Assembly (NCBI RefSeq): GCF_003573545.1
Contig: NZ_QWET01000029.1
Coordinates: 1-43,019, forward strand
Length of the DNA: 43,019 nt
Direction: 5' to 3'
Origin: Mariniphaga sediminis
GTDB lineage: Bacteria; Bacteroidota; Bacteroidia; Bacteroidales; Prolixibacteraceae
Notes under the pieces: model-generated
The model's input: the letters and a program-made list of their open reading frames with translations, nothing else
Database searches by the model: none
What the model was told of the DNA's origin: nothing
Shown: piece after piece, positions 16,361 through 25,957 of the stretch
Numbering within the stretch: the first letter of the stretch is position 1
Layout of the letters: each line of letters starts with the position of its first letter
Made by a program: the position numbers and the translations under genes

Positions 16361-18136
16361 ATGGAAACCAAAAAGTATGTAAAAGGCGGCGAGTTTATGG
16401 TGAAGGATCTTGACGCCAGTGAAATTTTTATCCCCGAAGAATTTGACGAGGAACAAAAAATGATTGCGGAAACCTGCCGCGATTTTCTGGATACCGAAGT
16501 AATGCCAAACCTTGATCGTATTGACATTCAGGAGGAAGGTTTTGTACGGGGCCTGCTTGATAAAGCCGGGGAGTTGGGGCTGCTCGGAATTTCGATTCCT
16601 GAAGAACTGGAAGGTTTCGGTCAGTCGTTTGTTACTTCTATGCTGGCCAGTGAAGTAATGGGATCGGCATATTCGTTTGCCGTAACCTATTCCTGCCACA
16701 CCGGAATCGGTTCTATGCCTATTCTTTATTTCGGAAATGATGAGCAAAAGCAGAAGTATCTGCCTAAACTGGCCTCAGGGGAATGGGCAGGAGCCTATTG
16801 CCTTACTGAGCCGGGTGCCGGCTCTGATGCCAATTCGGGTAAAACCCGTGCAACCCTTTCCGAAGATGGGAAACACTATATTTTGAACGGACAAAAAATG
16901 TGGATTACCAACACCGGTTTTGCCGATGTATTTACTGTTTTTGCCAAAATTGATAACGACCGTGTGTTGAGCGCGTTTATTATTGAACGTGATTTTCCGG
17001 GACTGAAATTTAATCCGGAAGAGAAAAAGATGGGGATTAAAGGATCCTCTACCCGACAGATTTTCTTTGAAGACTGTAAAGTACCGGTTGAGAACTTGTT
17101 GTGGGGTCGTGGTAAAGGATTCCGCATTGCCCTGGATATTTTACATATGGGGCGTATTAAGCTGGGGGGTAACGTGATTGGCGCTGCAAAAATGGCCATC
17201 GACCAGTCGGTGAATTATGCCAATGAGCGGAAACAGTTTGGCCAGTTGATTTCATCTTTTGGTGCCATTAAATACAAACTGGCAGAGCAGGTTATCCGCA
17301 CATTTACAAACGAATCGGCAGTTTACCGTGCCAGCCGCAATGTGGATGAATATATCGAGATGCACGCAGATACTCTGTCTAAAGAAGAAGCCATTGTAAA
17401 AGCTTTTGAAGAATATGCCATTGAAGCAGCGATTCTGAAAGTGTATGGTTCTGAGGCGCTTGATTATGTGGTGGACGAGGGAGTCCAAATTCATGGTGGA
17501 ATGGGGTATTCGTCTGAAATGCCTATTGAGCGAGGCTACCGCGACTCGCGCATTAACCGTATTTTTGAAGGAACCAATGAGATTAACCGCCTGGTAACCA
17601 TCGATACATTGAATAAACGTGGGGCCAAAAAAGACTACGACTTGTACCTGCAAGGAGAGTCGATCATCAATGGATTGGAAAGTCTGAATGGTTGCAGTTG
17701 CTGTGAGGAAGGTTACTATGAAAACAAAAAGGCAGCAGTGAAAAATTTCAAGAAAGTAGGGTTGATGCTGATGAAGGCGGTTTCCGAAAAATTTGGACGC
17801 CAGATGATGAGTGAACAGGAAATCCTTGATAACATTTCAAACATTATAATGAAGGTGTACGTGGCAGAGTCAGCCTTGTTGCGCGTTCAGAAAAAAGAAG
17901 GAATGGGACAGGATGTGGCGCTTTACAAAGATATACTCGACGTGTTTATTTACGATACTGCCGCGTATGTACGTAAAGAGGCTAAAGATGCTATCAACTC
18001 GTTTACTGAGGGCGAGCAGCAAAAATTGTTTGCGAGTGGAATAAGCCATTTCACCTGCGTGAAGCCAGTGAATGTAAAAGATGCCCGTCGCCGTATTGCA
18101 GACAAACTGATTGAAGAAAATAAATATTGTTTCTAA
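16361..18136 (+). CDS. Acyl-CoA dehydrogenase with C-terminal extension
   Basis: A 591-residue flavoprotein. The acyl-CoA dehydrogenase core spans about 25-430: YCLTEPGAGSDA (FAD and substrate loop, about 146-157), WITN (FAD contact), RKQFGQ, and GGMGYSSEMPIERGYRDSRI before RIFEGTNEINR, where Glu403 is the expected catalytic base. About 160 extra helical residues follow, as in long-form dehydrogenases such as the ACAD9/VLCAD-like group and many Bacteroidetes enzymes. It carries out the first step of fatty-acid or related acyl-CoA oxidation and hands electrons to the EtfAB encoded in the same operon. Chain length preference is not readable. A strong terminator follows the gene. Confidence 0.95.
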   Translation: METKKYVKGGEFMVKDLDASEIFIPEEFDEEQKMIAETCRDFLDTEVMPNLDRIDIQEEGFVRGLLDKAGELGLLGISIPEELEGFGQSFVTSMLASEVMGSAYSFAVTYSCHTGIGSMPILYFGNDEQKQKYLPKLASGEWAGAYCLTEPGAGSDANSGKTRATLSEDGKHYILNGQKMWITNTGFADVFTVFAKIDNDRVLSAFIIERDFPGLKFNPEEKKMGIKGSSTRQIFFEDCKVPVENLLWGRGKGFRIALDILHMGRIKLGGNVIGAAKMAIDQSVNYANERKQFGQLISSFGAIKYKLAEQVIRTFTNESAVYRASRNVDEYIEMHADTLSKEEAIVKAFEEYAIEAAILKVYGSEALDYVVDEGVQIHGGMGYSSEMPIERGYRDSRINRIFEGTNEINRLVTIDTLNKRGAKKDYDLYLQGESIINGLESLNGCSCCEEGYYENKKAAVKNFKKVGLMLMKAVSEKFGRQMMSEQEILDNISNIIMKVYVAESALLRVQKKEGMGQDVALYKDILDVFIYDTAAYVRKEAKDAINSFTEGEQQKLFASGISHFTCVKPVNVKDARRRIADKLIEENKYCF

Positions 18137-18175
18137 TCCGGATAGTGGGTTTTCCACAGATTCGGTATAGCCATT

Positions 18176-18217
18176 AGCCCCGTCAGGGATTCAAATCCCT
18201 GACGGGGCTTTTTTTTT
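18176..18217 (+). terminator. Very stable terminator of the etf operon
   Basis: AGCCCCGTCAGGGATT (18176-18191) and its exact complement (18194-18209) flank a two-base CA, giving a 16-pair stem, followed by nine T. In practice the innermost pairs open to form the loop. Confidence 0.93.
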
Positions 18218-18225
18218 GAACCAGG

Positions 18226-18248
18226 TGATGCGGTTTCCAACCGCGTCA
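18226..18248. repeat. Second short-loop hairpin next to the terminator
   Basis: TGATGCGGTT (18226-18235) pairs with AACCGCGTCA (18239-18248) around TCC, ten pairs with one G-U. It has no T-run, so it is not an obvious terminator. It resembles the first hairpin in design (long stem, tiny loop). Confidence 0.5.
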
Positions 18249-18317
18249 TTCAGAAATAATTAATGGTTTTATATGCGACACTATATCTCAAAGCCAATCC
18301 TGGGATAGCGTACCCAA

Positions 18318-18344
18318 CAAAAAAGCCCCGGAATACCCGAGGCT
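18318..18344 (-). terminator. Terminator of lysS
   Basis: On the minus strand AGCCTCGG (18344-18337) pairs with CCGGGGCT (18331-18324) over GTATT, with one U-G pair, and is followed by six T. It lies 26 bases after the lysS stop codon. Confidence 0.88.
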
Positions 18345-18369
18345 TCATATTCTATCTAAATAATTTGTA

Positions 18370-20079
18370 CTAATTCGTTACTTCCACAAACAGCCCTTCT
18401 TCTGTTTTTTCCACTTTGGCCAGCTTGTGTTTGGTGAGTCCCTTTATGGCTTTGTCCCATTTTTTGTTGCTGAGGCCTGTCTGCTCCTTCAGTTGATTCA
18501 AATCAACCGGGGAGACAGCTTTTAAAAGTTCCAGCACCATTTTTTCATCTTCAGTGAGCTCCACTTTTTTCTTTTCCGGTTTCATTTGCGGGAAGAACAA
18601 TACATCCTGAATGGAAGGGCTGTTGGTCATAAACATGGTAAGGCGGTCAATACCGATTCCCATACCCGAAGTGGGCGGCATACCGTATTCCAGTGCTCGC
18701 AGAAAATCCTGATCGATAAACATTGCTTCGTCGTCTCCCTTCTCCGAAAGTTTTAGCTGTTCCTCAAACCGTTCGCGTTGGTCAATGGGATCGTTCAGCT
18801 CGGAATAAGCGTTGGCAAGTTCCTTTCCGTTAACCATCAGTTCAAACCGTTCGGTGAGTTCCGGGTTTTCGCGGTGGCGCTTTGTCAGGGGAGACATTTC
18901 CACCGGGTAATCGGTAATAAAAGTAGGTTGAATGTAGTTGTGCTCACACTTTTCACCGAAAATTTCATCAATCAGTTTCCCTTTTCCCATGCTGGGGTCG
19001 GTCTCAATGCCCAGCTTGTCACAGATAGCGCGAAGTTCATTTTCTGTCTTGCCGGAAATATCGTAGCCGGTGTGTTCTTTAATGGCTTCGGTCATTGTAA
19101 CCCGCGGATACGGAGTTTTATAATCGATAATGTGTTCACCGAGTTGCACTTTGGTTGTTCCGTGTAGTGCCAGCGCCACCCGTTCACAAATCTCTTCGGT
19201 AAAACCCATCATCCATTTGTAATCTTTGTACGCTACGTAAATTTCCATTACGGTAAATTCCGGATTGTGCGTGCGGTCCATTCCTTCGTTGCGAAAGTCT
19301 TTGGCAAACTCGTAAACCCCATCAAAACCACCTACGATAAGACGTTTCAGGTACAGCTCGTTGGCGATACGCAGGTAAAGTGGAATATTCAGGGCATTGT
19401 GGTGCGTGACAAATGGCCGCGCGGCTGCGCCTCCGGGAATAGGCTGTAAAATGGGCGTTTCCACCTCCAGGTAGCCGTATTCGTTGAACATTTGCCGCAT
19501 GGTATCTATAATTTTGGTGCGTTTTATAAAAACATCTTTTACCAGCGGGTTCACAATCAGATCCACATAACGTTGGCGATAACGCTGTTCCGGATCGGTA
19601 AAAGCATCGTAGGTTTTGCCCTCTTTTTCCTTTACTGCCGGTAAGGGGCGCAACGATTTGTTCAGTACTGCGAAGTTTTTTACATGCACTGTAATTTCAC
19701 CCATCTGGGTTCTGAAAGCAAAACCTTCTACTCCGATAATATCACCCCTGTCAAGGAATTTCTTAAAGACTTCGTTGTACATTTTTTTGTCTTCACCGGG
19801 GCAGATTTCGTCCCGGTTAAAATACAACTGGATACGGCCTTCGTGGTCTTGTATCTCGGCAAATGAAGCCTTACCCATTATCCGGCGACTCATGATCCGG
19901 CCTGCCAGTCTCACTTCCTGAAAATTATTTTTTTCCTCGTCGAACTTCTCCTTAATTTCCAGAGAAGTGGCATTTATTTTATATTCATCGGCCGGGTAAG
20001 GATCAATTCCCAACTCGCGTAGTTTTTTCAATGATTCCCTGCGGATAATTTCCTGTTCGCTCAATTCCAGATGGTTCAT
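18370..20079 (-). CDS. lysS: Lysyl-tRNA synthetase (class II)
   Basis: 569 residues from the ATG at 20079, beginning [17 protein letters not shown], which is the usual LysS N terminus. The open frame runs 113 codons further upstream but that part overlaps recJ, crosses the lysS promoter and has no homology features. The OB-fold anticodon domain covers about 55-170. Class II motif 2 is visible as [15 protein letters not shown] and motif 3 as [14 protein letters not shown]-terminal extension of about 70 residues after the catalytic core (from roughly 500, Lys/Glu-rich and winged-helix-like) is common in Bacteroidetes LysS. It charges tRNA-Lys, a gene for which lies at 42683. Confidence 0.96.
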   Translation of the reverse strand: MNHLELSEQEIIRRESLKKLRELGIDPYPADEYKINATSLEIKEKFDEEKNNFQEVRLAGRIMSRRIMGKASFAEIQDHEGRIQLYFNRDEICPGEDKKMYNEVFKKFLDRGDIIGVEGFAFRTQMGEITVHVKNFAVLNKSLRPLPAVKEKEGKTYDAFTDPEQRYRQRYVDLIVNPLVKDVFIKRTKIIDTMRQMFNEYGYLEVETPILQPIPGGAAARPFVTHHNALNIPLYLRIANELYLKRLIVGGFDGVYEFAKDFRNEGMDRTHNPEFTVMEIYVAYKDYKWMMGFTEEICERVALALHGTTKVQLGEHIIDYKTPYPRVTMTEAIKEHTGYDISGKTENELRAICDKLGIETDPSMGKGKLIDEIFGEKCEHNYIQPTFITDYPVEMSPLTKRHRENPELTERFELMVNGKELANAYSELNDPIDQRERFEEQLKLSEKGDDEAMFIDQDFLRALEYGMPPTSGMGIGIDRLTMFMTNSPSIQDVLFFPQMKPEKKKVELTEDEKMVLELLKAVSPVDLNQLKEQTGLSNKKWDKAIKGLTKHKLAKVEKTEEGLFVEVTN

Positions 20080-20188
20080 ACTTCTTAATAATTCTTGTCT
20101 GAACTTTTTTATTTTGATTTCAATCTCCTTTTTACTTTCTTTCAGAGATATGTTGGTTCCCGGGTAACGGGATTCCAAAAAATTTCCG

Positions 20189-20196
20189 CAAAGATA
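20189..20196 (-). promoter_or_regulatory. -7 box of lysS
   Basis: Minus-strand TATCTTTG, 110 bases upstream of the chosen lysS ATG. It lies inside the longer open frame, which supports the downstream start. Confidence 0.5.
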
Positions 20197-20244
20197 ATAA
20201 AAGATGCGGGGATTGCTTTTAAATCTTTCTATGCGATCATTTGT

Positions 20245-20252
20245 TATCTTTG
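20245..20252 (+). promoter_or_regulatory. -7 box of recJ
   Basis: TATCTTTG on the plus strand, 32 bases before the recJ ATG, divergent from the lysS promoter 50 bases away. The same -7 octamer appears on both strands. Confidence 0.5.
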
Positions 20253-20284
20253 CAAATCGGGGGAGAAAAAACAAAGAATGACGC

Positions 20285-22009
20285 ATGGAAAAAATATGGA
20301 CTTTAAAAAGGCAGGGCGAATCGAACGAGATAAAGCATCTCTCGGCAGCACTGAACGTAAGCATGACCATTGCGCGACTGTTGGTACAACGTGGAATTAC
20401 AACTTTTAACGAAGCCAAGGCATTTTTTCGTCCCCGGTTAAGCGACCTTCACGATCCTTTCCTTATGAAAGATATGGAAAAGGCAGTGGCACGGCTCGAA
20501 ATGGCTGTTGCAAATCAGGAAAAGGTGCTGGTTTATGGCGACTACGATGTGGATGGTACTACCTCTGTGGCTTTGATGTATACTTTTTTGAAACCTCGTT
20601 TTGAACACATTGAATATTATATCCCGGATCGTTACAGTGAAGGTTATGGAATTTCACCGCAAAGCATCAACTATGCTGCCGATAATGGCTTTTCGCTGAT
20701 TATTGCTCTGGACTGCGGAATTAAAGCGGTTGAAAAGATTGCAGATGCCCGGGAGCGAGGGCTCGATTTTGTTATTTGCGATCACCACAACCCTGATGAA
20801 GAGGTGCCGCCTGCAGTGGCCGTACTTGATCCCAAGCAACCCGACTGCAACTATCCTTACAAAGAACTTTCGGGATGCGGTGTCGGATTTAAATTGCTAC
20901 AGGCGTATTGCCAGAAAAACAACATTGAGCTGGAGGAAATTTACGATCTGCTGGATTTGGTGGTAGTAAGCATTGCTTCCGACATTGTTCCCATCACCGG
21001 AGAAAACAGGGTGCTGGCTTACTATGGGTTGAAAAAGATTAATTCGAATCCTGGTATAGGGCTCCAAACTATCATTAATGTGGCAGGGATAAACGGGAAT
21101 GATATCACCATTAGCGACATCGTATTTAAAATAGGCCCTCGCCTGAATGCTTCCGGGCGGATTGAGCACGGTAAAAAATCGGTACAGATACTGGTTTCCA
21201 ACGACGAAGATAAATCGGACCTGCTGGGAGAAGAAATTGATTCGTTTAATGAAATCAGAAAAACACTCGATCGGGACATTACGCAGGATGCGTTGGATAT
21301 GATTGAGAAAGACCCCGAAATGAAAGATATGAACAGCACGGTTCTATACAACCGCGACTGGCACAAAGGGGTAGTCGGCATTGTAGCATCCCGGGTAACC
21401 GAGCAGTTTTACAGGCCTACCATTATTTTAACTGAATCGAACGGGTTGGCTACGGGTTCTGCGCGATCGGTAAAAGATTTCGATTTATATGAGGCCATAG
21501 GGCAGTGCAGCGACTTGCTGGAATCTTATGGCGGGCACATGTATGCCGCCGGCCTTACGCTTAGAATTGAAAATATTCCCGAATTTCGACGCCGTTTCGA
21601 AGAAATTGTAACAACTCAGTTGACCGATCTCTCGCAGGTGCAAACCATTGAGGTCGACAGTAAAATTACACTGAGCGAAATCAATCCGCGGTTTTACCGT
21701 ATCCTGAAACAGTTTGCTCCGTTTGGACCGCATAATATGACACCTGTGTTTATGACCGAAGATGTGTTTGATGCGGGTACCAGCCGGATGGTAGGGAAAA
21801 ACCAGGAACACCTGAAGCTCGATCTTGTAGAGCCGGATGTCCATTCCGGCATTTTCCCCGGTATTGCATTTAACCAGTCCGATAAGTTCGACCTGATCAC
21901 TTCGGGGCTTCCGTTTGATGTGTGTTATTCTATTACTGAGAATGAATACCGCGGCAAAACCAGCCTTCAGCTTTTTATTCGCGACATTAAAAAGAGAGAT
22001 ATTTTTTAG
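20285..22009 (+). CDS. recJ: Single-stranded-DNA exonuclease RecJ
   Basis: 574 residues, typical for RecJ. DHH-phosphoesterase motifs are all present: [14 protein letters not shown] (motif I), ALDCG (II), CDHHNPDE (III, the DHH site), [14 protein letters not shown] (IV), and the DHHA1 motif [21 protein letters not shown] and [14 protein letters not shown] are further RecJ signatures. It degrades single-stranded DNA 5'->3' in recombination and mismatch or base-excision repair. It acts in the cytoplasm with metal ions held by the DHH aspartates and histidines. The gene stands alone, divergent from lysS and convergent with the phosphatase gene. Confidence 0.96.
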   Translation: MEKIWTLKRQGESNEIKHLSAALNVSMTIARLLVQRGITTFNEAKAFFRPRLSDLHDPFLMKDMEKAVARLEMAVANQEKVLVYGDYDVDGTTSVALMYTFLKPRFEHIEYYIPDRYSEGYGISPQSINYAADNGFSLIIALDCGIKAVEKIADARERGLDFVICDHHNPDEEVPPAVAVLDPKQPDCNYPYKELSGCGVGFKLLQAYCQKNNIELEEIYDLLDLVVVSIASDIVPITGENRVLAYYGLKKINSNPGIGLQTIINVAGINGNDITISDIVFKIGPRLNASGRIEHGKKSVQILVSNDEDKSDLLGEEIDSFNEIRKTLDRDITQDALDMIEKDPEMKDMNSTVLYNRDWHKGVVGIVASRVTEQFYRPTIILTESNGLATGSARSVKDFDLYEAIGQCSDLLESYGGHMYAAGLTLRIENIPEFRRRFEEIVTTQLTDLSQVQTIEVDSKITLSEINPRFYRILKQFAPFGPHNMTPVFMTEDVFDAGTSRMVGKNQEHLKLDLVEPDVHSGIFPGIAFNQSDKFDLITSGLPFDVCYSITENEYRGKTSLQLFIRDIKKRDIF

Positions 22010-22088
22010 AGTTTTGAGCGGCTGGAAGGTTGGCTCGAACGGATGTTTCAGCGTCGTTTGGTGGCCTGTATTTCACTTGCGCTATCCA

Positions 22089-22736
22089 TTACATTTTTAA
22101 CAAGTCTGAATTTATAAGATGCTGAAGGTTGCTAATGAGTGGGCAGCCGGTTTGCTTTAGCCGGTTTTCCGACTGATGACCGTCGGTAATTAGAATGCAG
22201 CGGATTCCCAACGCCTGCGCCACTTCAAAATCGTGATTTGTATCCCCGATTATCCAGGTATTGGACTTATCAATATCGAATTTGCCGATGAGTTGCTGCC
22301 CTCTTTCTACTTTTGATACAGCATAATGATCGTTCAGGCCGGCAACACCTTCGAAAAAGTGCAGGATGTTATTGTGTTTCAGTGTATGATTCAACATGGA
22401 TTGTTTCATAGCAGAAAGCACAAACTGCCGGATTCCTTTCCTTTTGAAAAATGAAAGCACTTCGAGGGTTGCCGGTTGAAGTGCACAATTTTCTACCTGG
22501 TTGTCATACAAATCAATAAATTCTTTTGCCGGAATTTCAAAATCCTCTTTGCTGAAATCAAACCCTATCGTTGCGTAGTAATCTTTTATCGGAAAGGAGA
22601 AAACTTCTTTGTAGGACTGCTGATCGAGCTGGGGGAGCTTTCTGTTTTTTAATAAAATATTTATCGAGGAAAGGCATAGATCAAGGTCATTGAGCAATGT
22701 ACCGTTCCAATCCCAGATAATAGTAGTTTCTGACAT
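22089..22736 (-). CDS. HAD-superfamily phosphatase (phosphoglycolate phosphatase-like)
   Basis: A 215-residue HAD hydrolase. Motif I is WDWNGTLLND (about 8-17), where Asp9 is the nucleophile and the usual second Asp is replaced by Asn11. Motif II is VLSAMKQSM (Ser near 108), and motif III/IV is IIGDTNHDFEVA (about 160-171). A helical cap sits between motifs I and II, as in Gph/PGP-type enzymes. The DxN variant is known in active small HADs. The substrate is unknown. Its ATG overlaps the stop of the acyltransferase gene by one base (TAATG), so the two are translationally coupled. Confidence 0.88.
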   Translation of the reverse strand: MSETTIIWDWNGTLLNDLDLCLSSINILLKNRKLPQLDQQSYKEVFSFPIKDYYATIGFDFSKEDFEIPAKEFIDLYDNQVENCALQPATLEVLSFFKRKGIRQFVLSAMKQSMLNHTLKHNNILHFFEGVAGLNDHYAVSKVERGQQLIGKFDIDKSNTWIIGDTNHDFEVAQALGIRCILITDGHQSENRLKQTGCPLISNLQHLINSDLLKM

Positions 22737-23875
22737 TACAATTCGGTTACCTTGAGTTTGTTAATTACCGGGTTGGCGTAAATTTTCAGGAAGCGTTCCT
22801 GTATATCGGTAATGGGGAAATCGATATGAATCATAGCCTGCTCAATCATCATTTTAAAATCCTTCTTTTCATGCGTTGAGTACTTGTGTTGGAACCGGGG
22901 TTCGGGCATCAGCATGTCGTAAGCAATATAATTGTTGGGCCACAGCTTAAAATTGGCATAAATCTGCCGGTCGATCATTTCAGCGAGTTCTTTAATCTGC
23001 TTGTTTTTTTGCTCCTTTGTTTTTGCTTCGCCAAGGTTCATCTCTATGGGGGTTCCAAAAGAGCACCGCATGCGCCCTTTGGGATTAAACATGCCCATCG
23101 ACATACTTTTCAGGTCGTCTTTACTGGTTTTTTTCTGCCCGTAATGTTCCTTTTTAATAAGCTCTTTCATCTTTGCCAAACCACACGGCTCAATTTCGTA
23201 CGAAAATGAAACCGGCACAATATTCAACTCGTTGAAGCCTTCTGAAATATTTTTGGTGTTGCTCATGTTTATCATTTTCAGAACGCTTTCCTGGGTCTTG
23301 TCAAAACCGTCTTTGGTGCGGCCTTCGCGTTGGGAAATCCATACCGAAAGACCGTCTTCAGTAATAGACTTGCGAATAAAATGCGATACTTTTATCGAGG
23401 ATTTCAACAACTCCCGGGGGGGAAGGTTTCTTTTAATTATAAATGCCCGGTTCAGTTTTACGGCATGTTCAATCCATTCGTAGAGCAAAAGGTTATTCCC
23501 GATGGCAACCTGCGTGGTATTCATTCCGCTGTCAAAAATCAGTAGGTTTAGCAAAGCAGGATCGAGAATAATATCGCGGTGGTTGGAAATAAAAAGATAT
23601 GGTTTTGTTTTGTCTAGTGTGTCAAGCCCTGTGCTTGTTAGCCCATCGGATGTTTTATTGACAATCCAGCGAAGCAAATCATAAACAAAGGTGCCCTGCA
23701 ACTGTTTGATTTTTCTCATCATACGAAGTTGCAATTTCACCATCTCCACTTTTGGGCGGACCTTAAAAAGATACATTAATACCTTGTCGAAGGCCGGATC
23801 CTTGAGCATGAGGCGGATTTTTTCCTTTACCTCTTTGTCTGTGTAAGGGCGTATGTCATCAAAATTATATTCCAT
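22736..23875 (-). CDS. Glycerolipid acyltransferase (PlsC/PlsB-like)
   Basis: 379 residues from the ATG at 23875. The upstream ATG at 23896 falls inside the promoter's -7 box and is rejected. The acyltransferase motif is SNHRDIILDP (97-106). His99 and Asp105 are one residue further apart than the canonical H-x4-D, as in the large Bacteroidetes members; Asp101 is another candidate. A second motif, QREGRTKDG, corresponds to the PEGTR substrate-binding block. No strong membrane helix is seen. It should transfer acyl groups to a glycerophosphate-type acceptor in phospholipid synthesis. It overlaps the phosphatase gene, suggesting a shared lipid-related role (inference). Confidence 0.85.
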   Translation of the reverse strand: MEYNFDDIRPYTDKEVKEKIRLMLKDPAFDKVLMYLFKVRPKVEMVKLQLRMMRKIKQLQGTFVYDLLRWIVNKTSDGLTSTGLDTLDKTKPYLFISNHRDIILDPALLNLLIFDSGMNTTQVAIGNNLLLYEWIEHAVKLNRAFIIKRNLPPRELLKSSIKVSHFIRKSITEDGLSVWISQREGRTKDGFDKTQESVLKMINMSNTKNISEGFNELNIVPVSFSYEIEPCGLAKMKELIKKEHYGQKKTSKDDLKSMSMGMFNPKGRMRCSFGTPIEMNLGEAKTKEQKNKQIKELAEMIDRQIYANFKLWPNNYIAYDMLMPEPRFQHKYSTHEKKDFKMMIEQAMIHIDFPITDIQERFLKIYANPVINKLKVTEL

Positions 23876-23895
23876 GGTGCAAATTTTTGGCGGCA

Positions 23896-23926
23896 CAAAG
23901 TAACGAATTCAGATCTATATTTTCAA
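23896..23926 (-). promoter_or_regulatory. Promoter of the acyltransferase-phosphatase pair
   Basis: Minus-strand TTACTTTG (23903-23896) is a near-consensus -7 box, with TTG (23926-23924) 20 bases upstream. It overlaps the last codons of the preceding gene. Confidence 0.4.
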
Positions 23927-25957
23927 CTTCAACTGAAATTTTACTTCGGTTTTTTGATTTCCCTGTATTTCATTATAACCCGAGCCAATGCTTTCTGCGT
24001 TGTGTAGCCAGGTATTTGCCACCTTAAACCATATATCGGCTTTTGGGCTGATTTTGTATTTCAAGTTGAGGTATGTGCGTAGCCCTTTGCTATAATAGGC
24101 CGGAATAGAGAATGTGTAAAGCAGGTCGTTTTCGTAGGCATAAATCCGCGTGTTATAGCTTTCGGTACTGAACCAGGCCACCCGCGCCGAAAGGTTTAGA
24201 GGAAGAACTGCCGGGGTCATCTGCACATCCTGGAAAATCATCCAGCCGTTTTCCGTTTCCAATCCTTTGTAGAGAACATGTTCCAGCCGGGTTTTCAGCG
24301 TAAAAATATCCGATAGATTATATTGTATGTGAAATCGGGATTTCTGAAATCGTTCCGGATGGTTTTCATATTTTTCATCGATTCTAAATTTTTGGTCCTT
24401 CTCCTCATTTTTATACCGGAGATAAAATTGTATCCGGTTGGAGGGCCGAAAGTCAGCCTGTGCAAAAATATCCCGACCGTTGGAAGGTCCGGCGGTGGTG
24501 TAGTTTATCCATTTTGAACGGTAGAAATCAGAATAAGCAGAAAAGGTTACAAACTTTACAGGAAGAATGCGGGTGCCGAAATACATGCCGGTTTCGTTGG
24601 CAGCCAAACTACCTTCAGAAAAAGGAGCGGCCCACAAGGCATGGTAATTTTTGTCGAGATGGCGGAATAATACCGAAAACTGAATGAGATCGTGAAGATG
24701 CGCTATGGCTCCCTGCAATGCTGCTTTGCCCCCGGATTTGGAAAAGGCAGCCTCGCCAAAAAGCTGGTACTTTCCTTTGTTGAAAAGGTAATCGGCGCCT
24801 GCTACCAGATTTTTCTTGCCCCGAAACCGAAACCGGTTATAAAGTTGATCGTTTCGAATGAAAGGCATATTAAACTGACGGTAAAGAAAAGTTGTGCCAA
24901 TTTTCAGGTTTGTAAACCGCCACGATGTAACGATGCCTGTATTCATGTCGTTTATACTGTTTTTATCGGCAATTTCATTTTCGGTGCGGTGGTACCCCGA
25001 GGTTTGCAGGCTGGTAAAATGGTTGCCCAGCGAATCCGAAAAAGCGCGATTGGCATCGCTGTTTTTTTGTGAGTAAAAAATGCTTATCTGTGCATTGCCC
25101 AGATTCAGAGAGGTAGAAATACCCCTGAAGTGTTGGTTTTCATCAGTAGAGGTATAGGGACGGAGCCCCTGGTTGGTTTTGGAAATGTTCAGGGAATAAA
25201 TCGATTTGCCGGTCGAAAATCCCTGCCAAAGTACCAGTCCCTGTCCGCTGCGTACCACAAAATCACCTATAATAACGTTTTCAATCACCGGACTGATTTT
25301 TAAACTTAAATGTCCGGAGTAAAAGTCGAACCCCTGTTTGTTGGAGCCTCTGAAGAAAGCTTCACCGGGATCCTTTTCGGCTGTGATACCTGCCGAAATA
25401 TTATCGCCCGACTGAAACCGGTAACGTGAATAGTACCTGACGCGGTTACCTTGGTAAGGAACAGAACCGTCGTCCTTTTGTTGGTACCCTTTGGGTTTTT
25501 GAACCGTTCCGAGTGAGCGTATTATAAGTTCGTGCCGGCCGTATTTCATCCTTTCCGAAACCGAAAGGGGCTCTCCATTGAGTGGGCCAAACCAAATAAA
25601 TGGTTCCATCTTTGTCAGTACTTCAGGGGTCAGTCCGTTCACTGTATTCAACTCGAAAATGGAAAGCACCGGGCCAAATTCCGTACGGTAGTCCAGTAGC
25701 TTTTGAATTTGAATATCGTCGAGCAAATGAAGCCGTGAGAGTTGGTCGCGGGTAGCCGTGTTGATGTTTAGCGGGGTTTCTGCAAATCCTTCCAGATCCT
25801 CAATAATAAGTGCAGCATCAGTCTCTTTTTCCAGTCCTTCTAAAACAGATTCGATGATGGCCTCCAGTTGGCCGGAAACATCGGATATTTGAGACAAGAC
25901 AACCTGAGGCAAACTTATCATAAAAAATAGTGCGATATATCGGAACACCTGTTTCAT
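23915..25957 (-). CDS. Helix-hairpin-helix protein with predicted outer-membrane barrel
   Basis: A 680-residue exported protein. The signal peptide is residues 1-22 (ending VVLSQ). Residues 62-122 form a ComEA-like helix-hairpin-helix unit: NINTATRDQLSRL followed by QKLLDYRTEFGP and SIFELNTV, with a second HhH-like half after it. Residues from about 135 to the end are alternating aromatic/polar strands typical of an outer-membrane beta-barrel, finishing in a strand ending KLKI. HhH units normally bind DNA backbone without sequence preference, and in ComEA they capture DNA outside the inner membrane. The gene begins by ATGA overlap with the preceding barrel gene. Function is unknown; DNA binding is inference from the motif. 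Confidence 0.8.
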   Translation of the reverse strand: MKQVFRYIALFFMISLPQVVLSQISDVSGQLEAIIESVLEGLEKETDAALIIEDLEGFAETPLNINTATRDQLSRLHLLDDIQIQKLLDYRTEFGPVLSIFELNTVNGLTPEVLTKMEPFIWFGPLNGEPLSVSERMKYGRHELIIRSLGTVQKPKGYQQKDDGSVPYQGNRVRYYSRYRFQSGDNISAGITAEKDPGEAFFRGSNKQGFDFYSGHLSLKISPVIENVIIGDFVVRSGQGLVLWQGFSTGKSIYSLNISKTNQGLRPYTSTDENQHFRGISTSLNLGNAQISIFYSQKNSDANRAFSDSLGNHFTSLQTSGYHRTENEIADKNSINDMNTGIVTSWRFTNLKIGTTFLYRQFNMPFIRNDQLYNRFRFRGKKNLVAGADYLFNKGKYQLFGEAAFSKSGGKAALQGAIAHLHDLIQFSVLFRHLDKNYHALWAAPFSEGSLAANETGMYFGTRILPVKFVTFSAYSDFYRSKWINYTTAGPSNGRDIFAQADFRPSNRIQFYLRYKNEEKDQKFRIDEKYENHPERFQKSRFHIQYNLSDIFTLKTRLEHVLYKGLETENGWMIFQDVQMTPAVLPLNLSARVAWFSTESYNTRIYAYENDLLYTFSIPAYYSKGLRTYLNLKYKISPKADIWFKVANTWLHNAESIGSGYNEIQGNQKTEVKFQLKLKI

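Noticed and set aside
15956-16747. 263-codon minus-strand frame
   Set aside because: It is an antisense shadow of the CCG protein and acyl-CoA dehydrogenase genes, with no domain features.
20080-20418. 113-codon N-terminal extension of the lysS frame
   Set aside because: It overlaps recJ on the other strand, crosses the lysS -7 box and lacks synthetase features; MNHLELSEQ at 20079 is the standard start.
22736-22738. Possible frameshift between phosphatase and acyltransferase
   Set aside because: The one-base TAATG overlap joins two complete, separately recognisable proteins, so this is ordinary coupling.
23876-23896. Upstream ATG for the acyltransferase
   Set aside because: It overlaps the predicted promoter; MEYNFDDI at 23875 is the better start.
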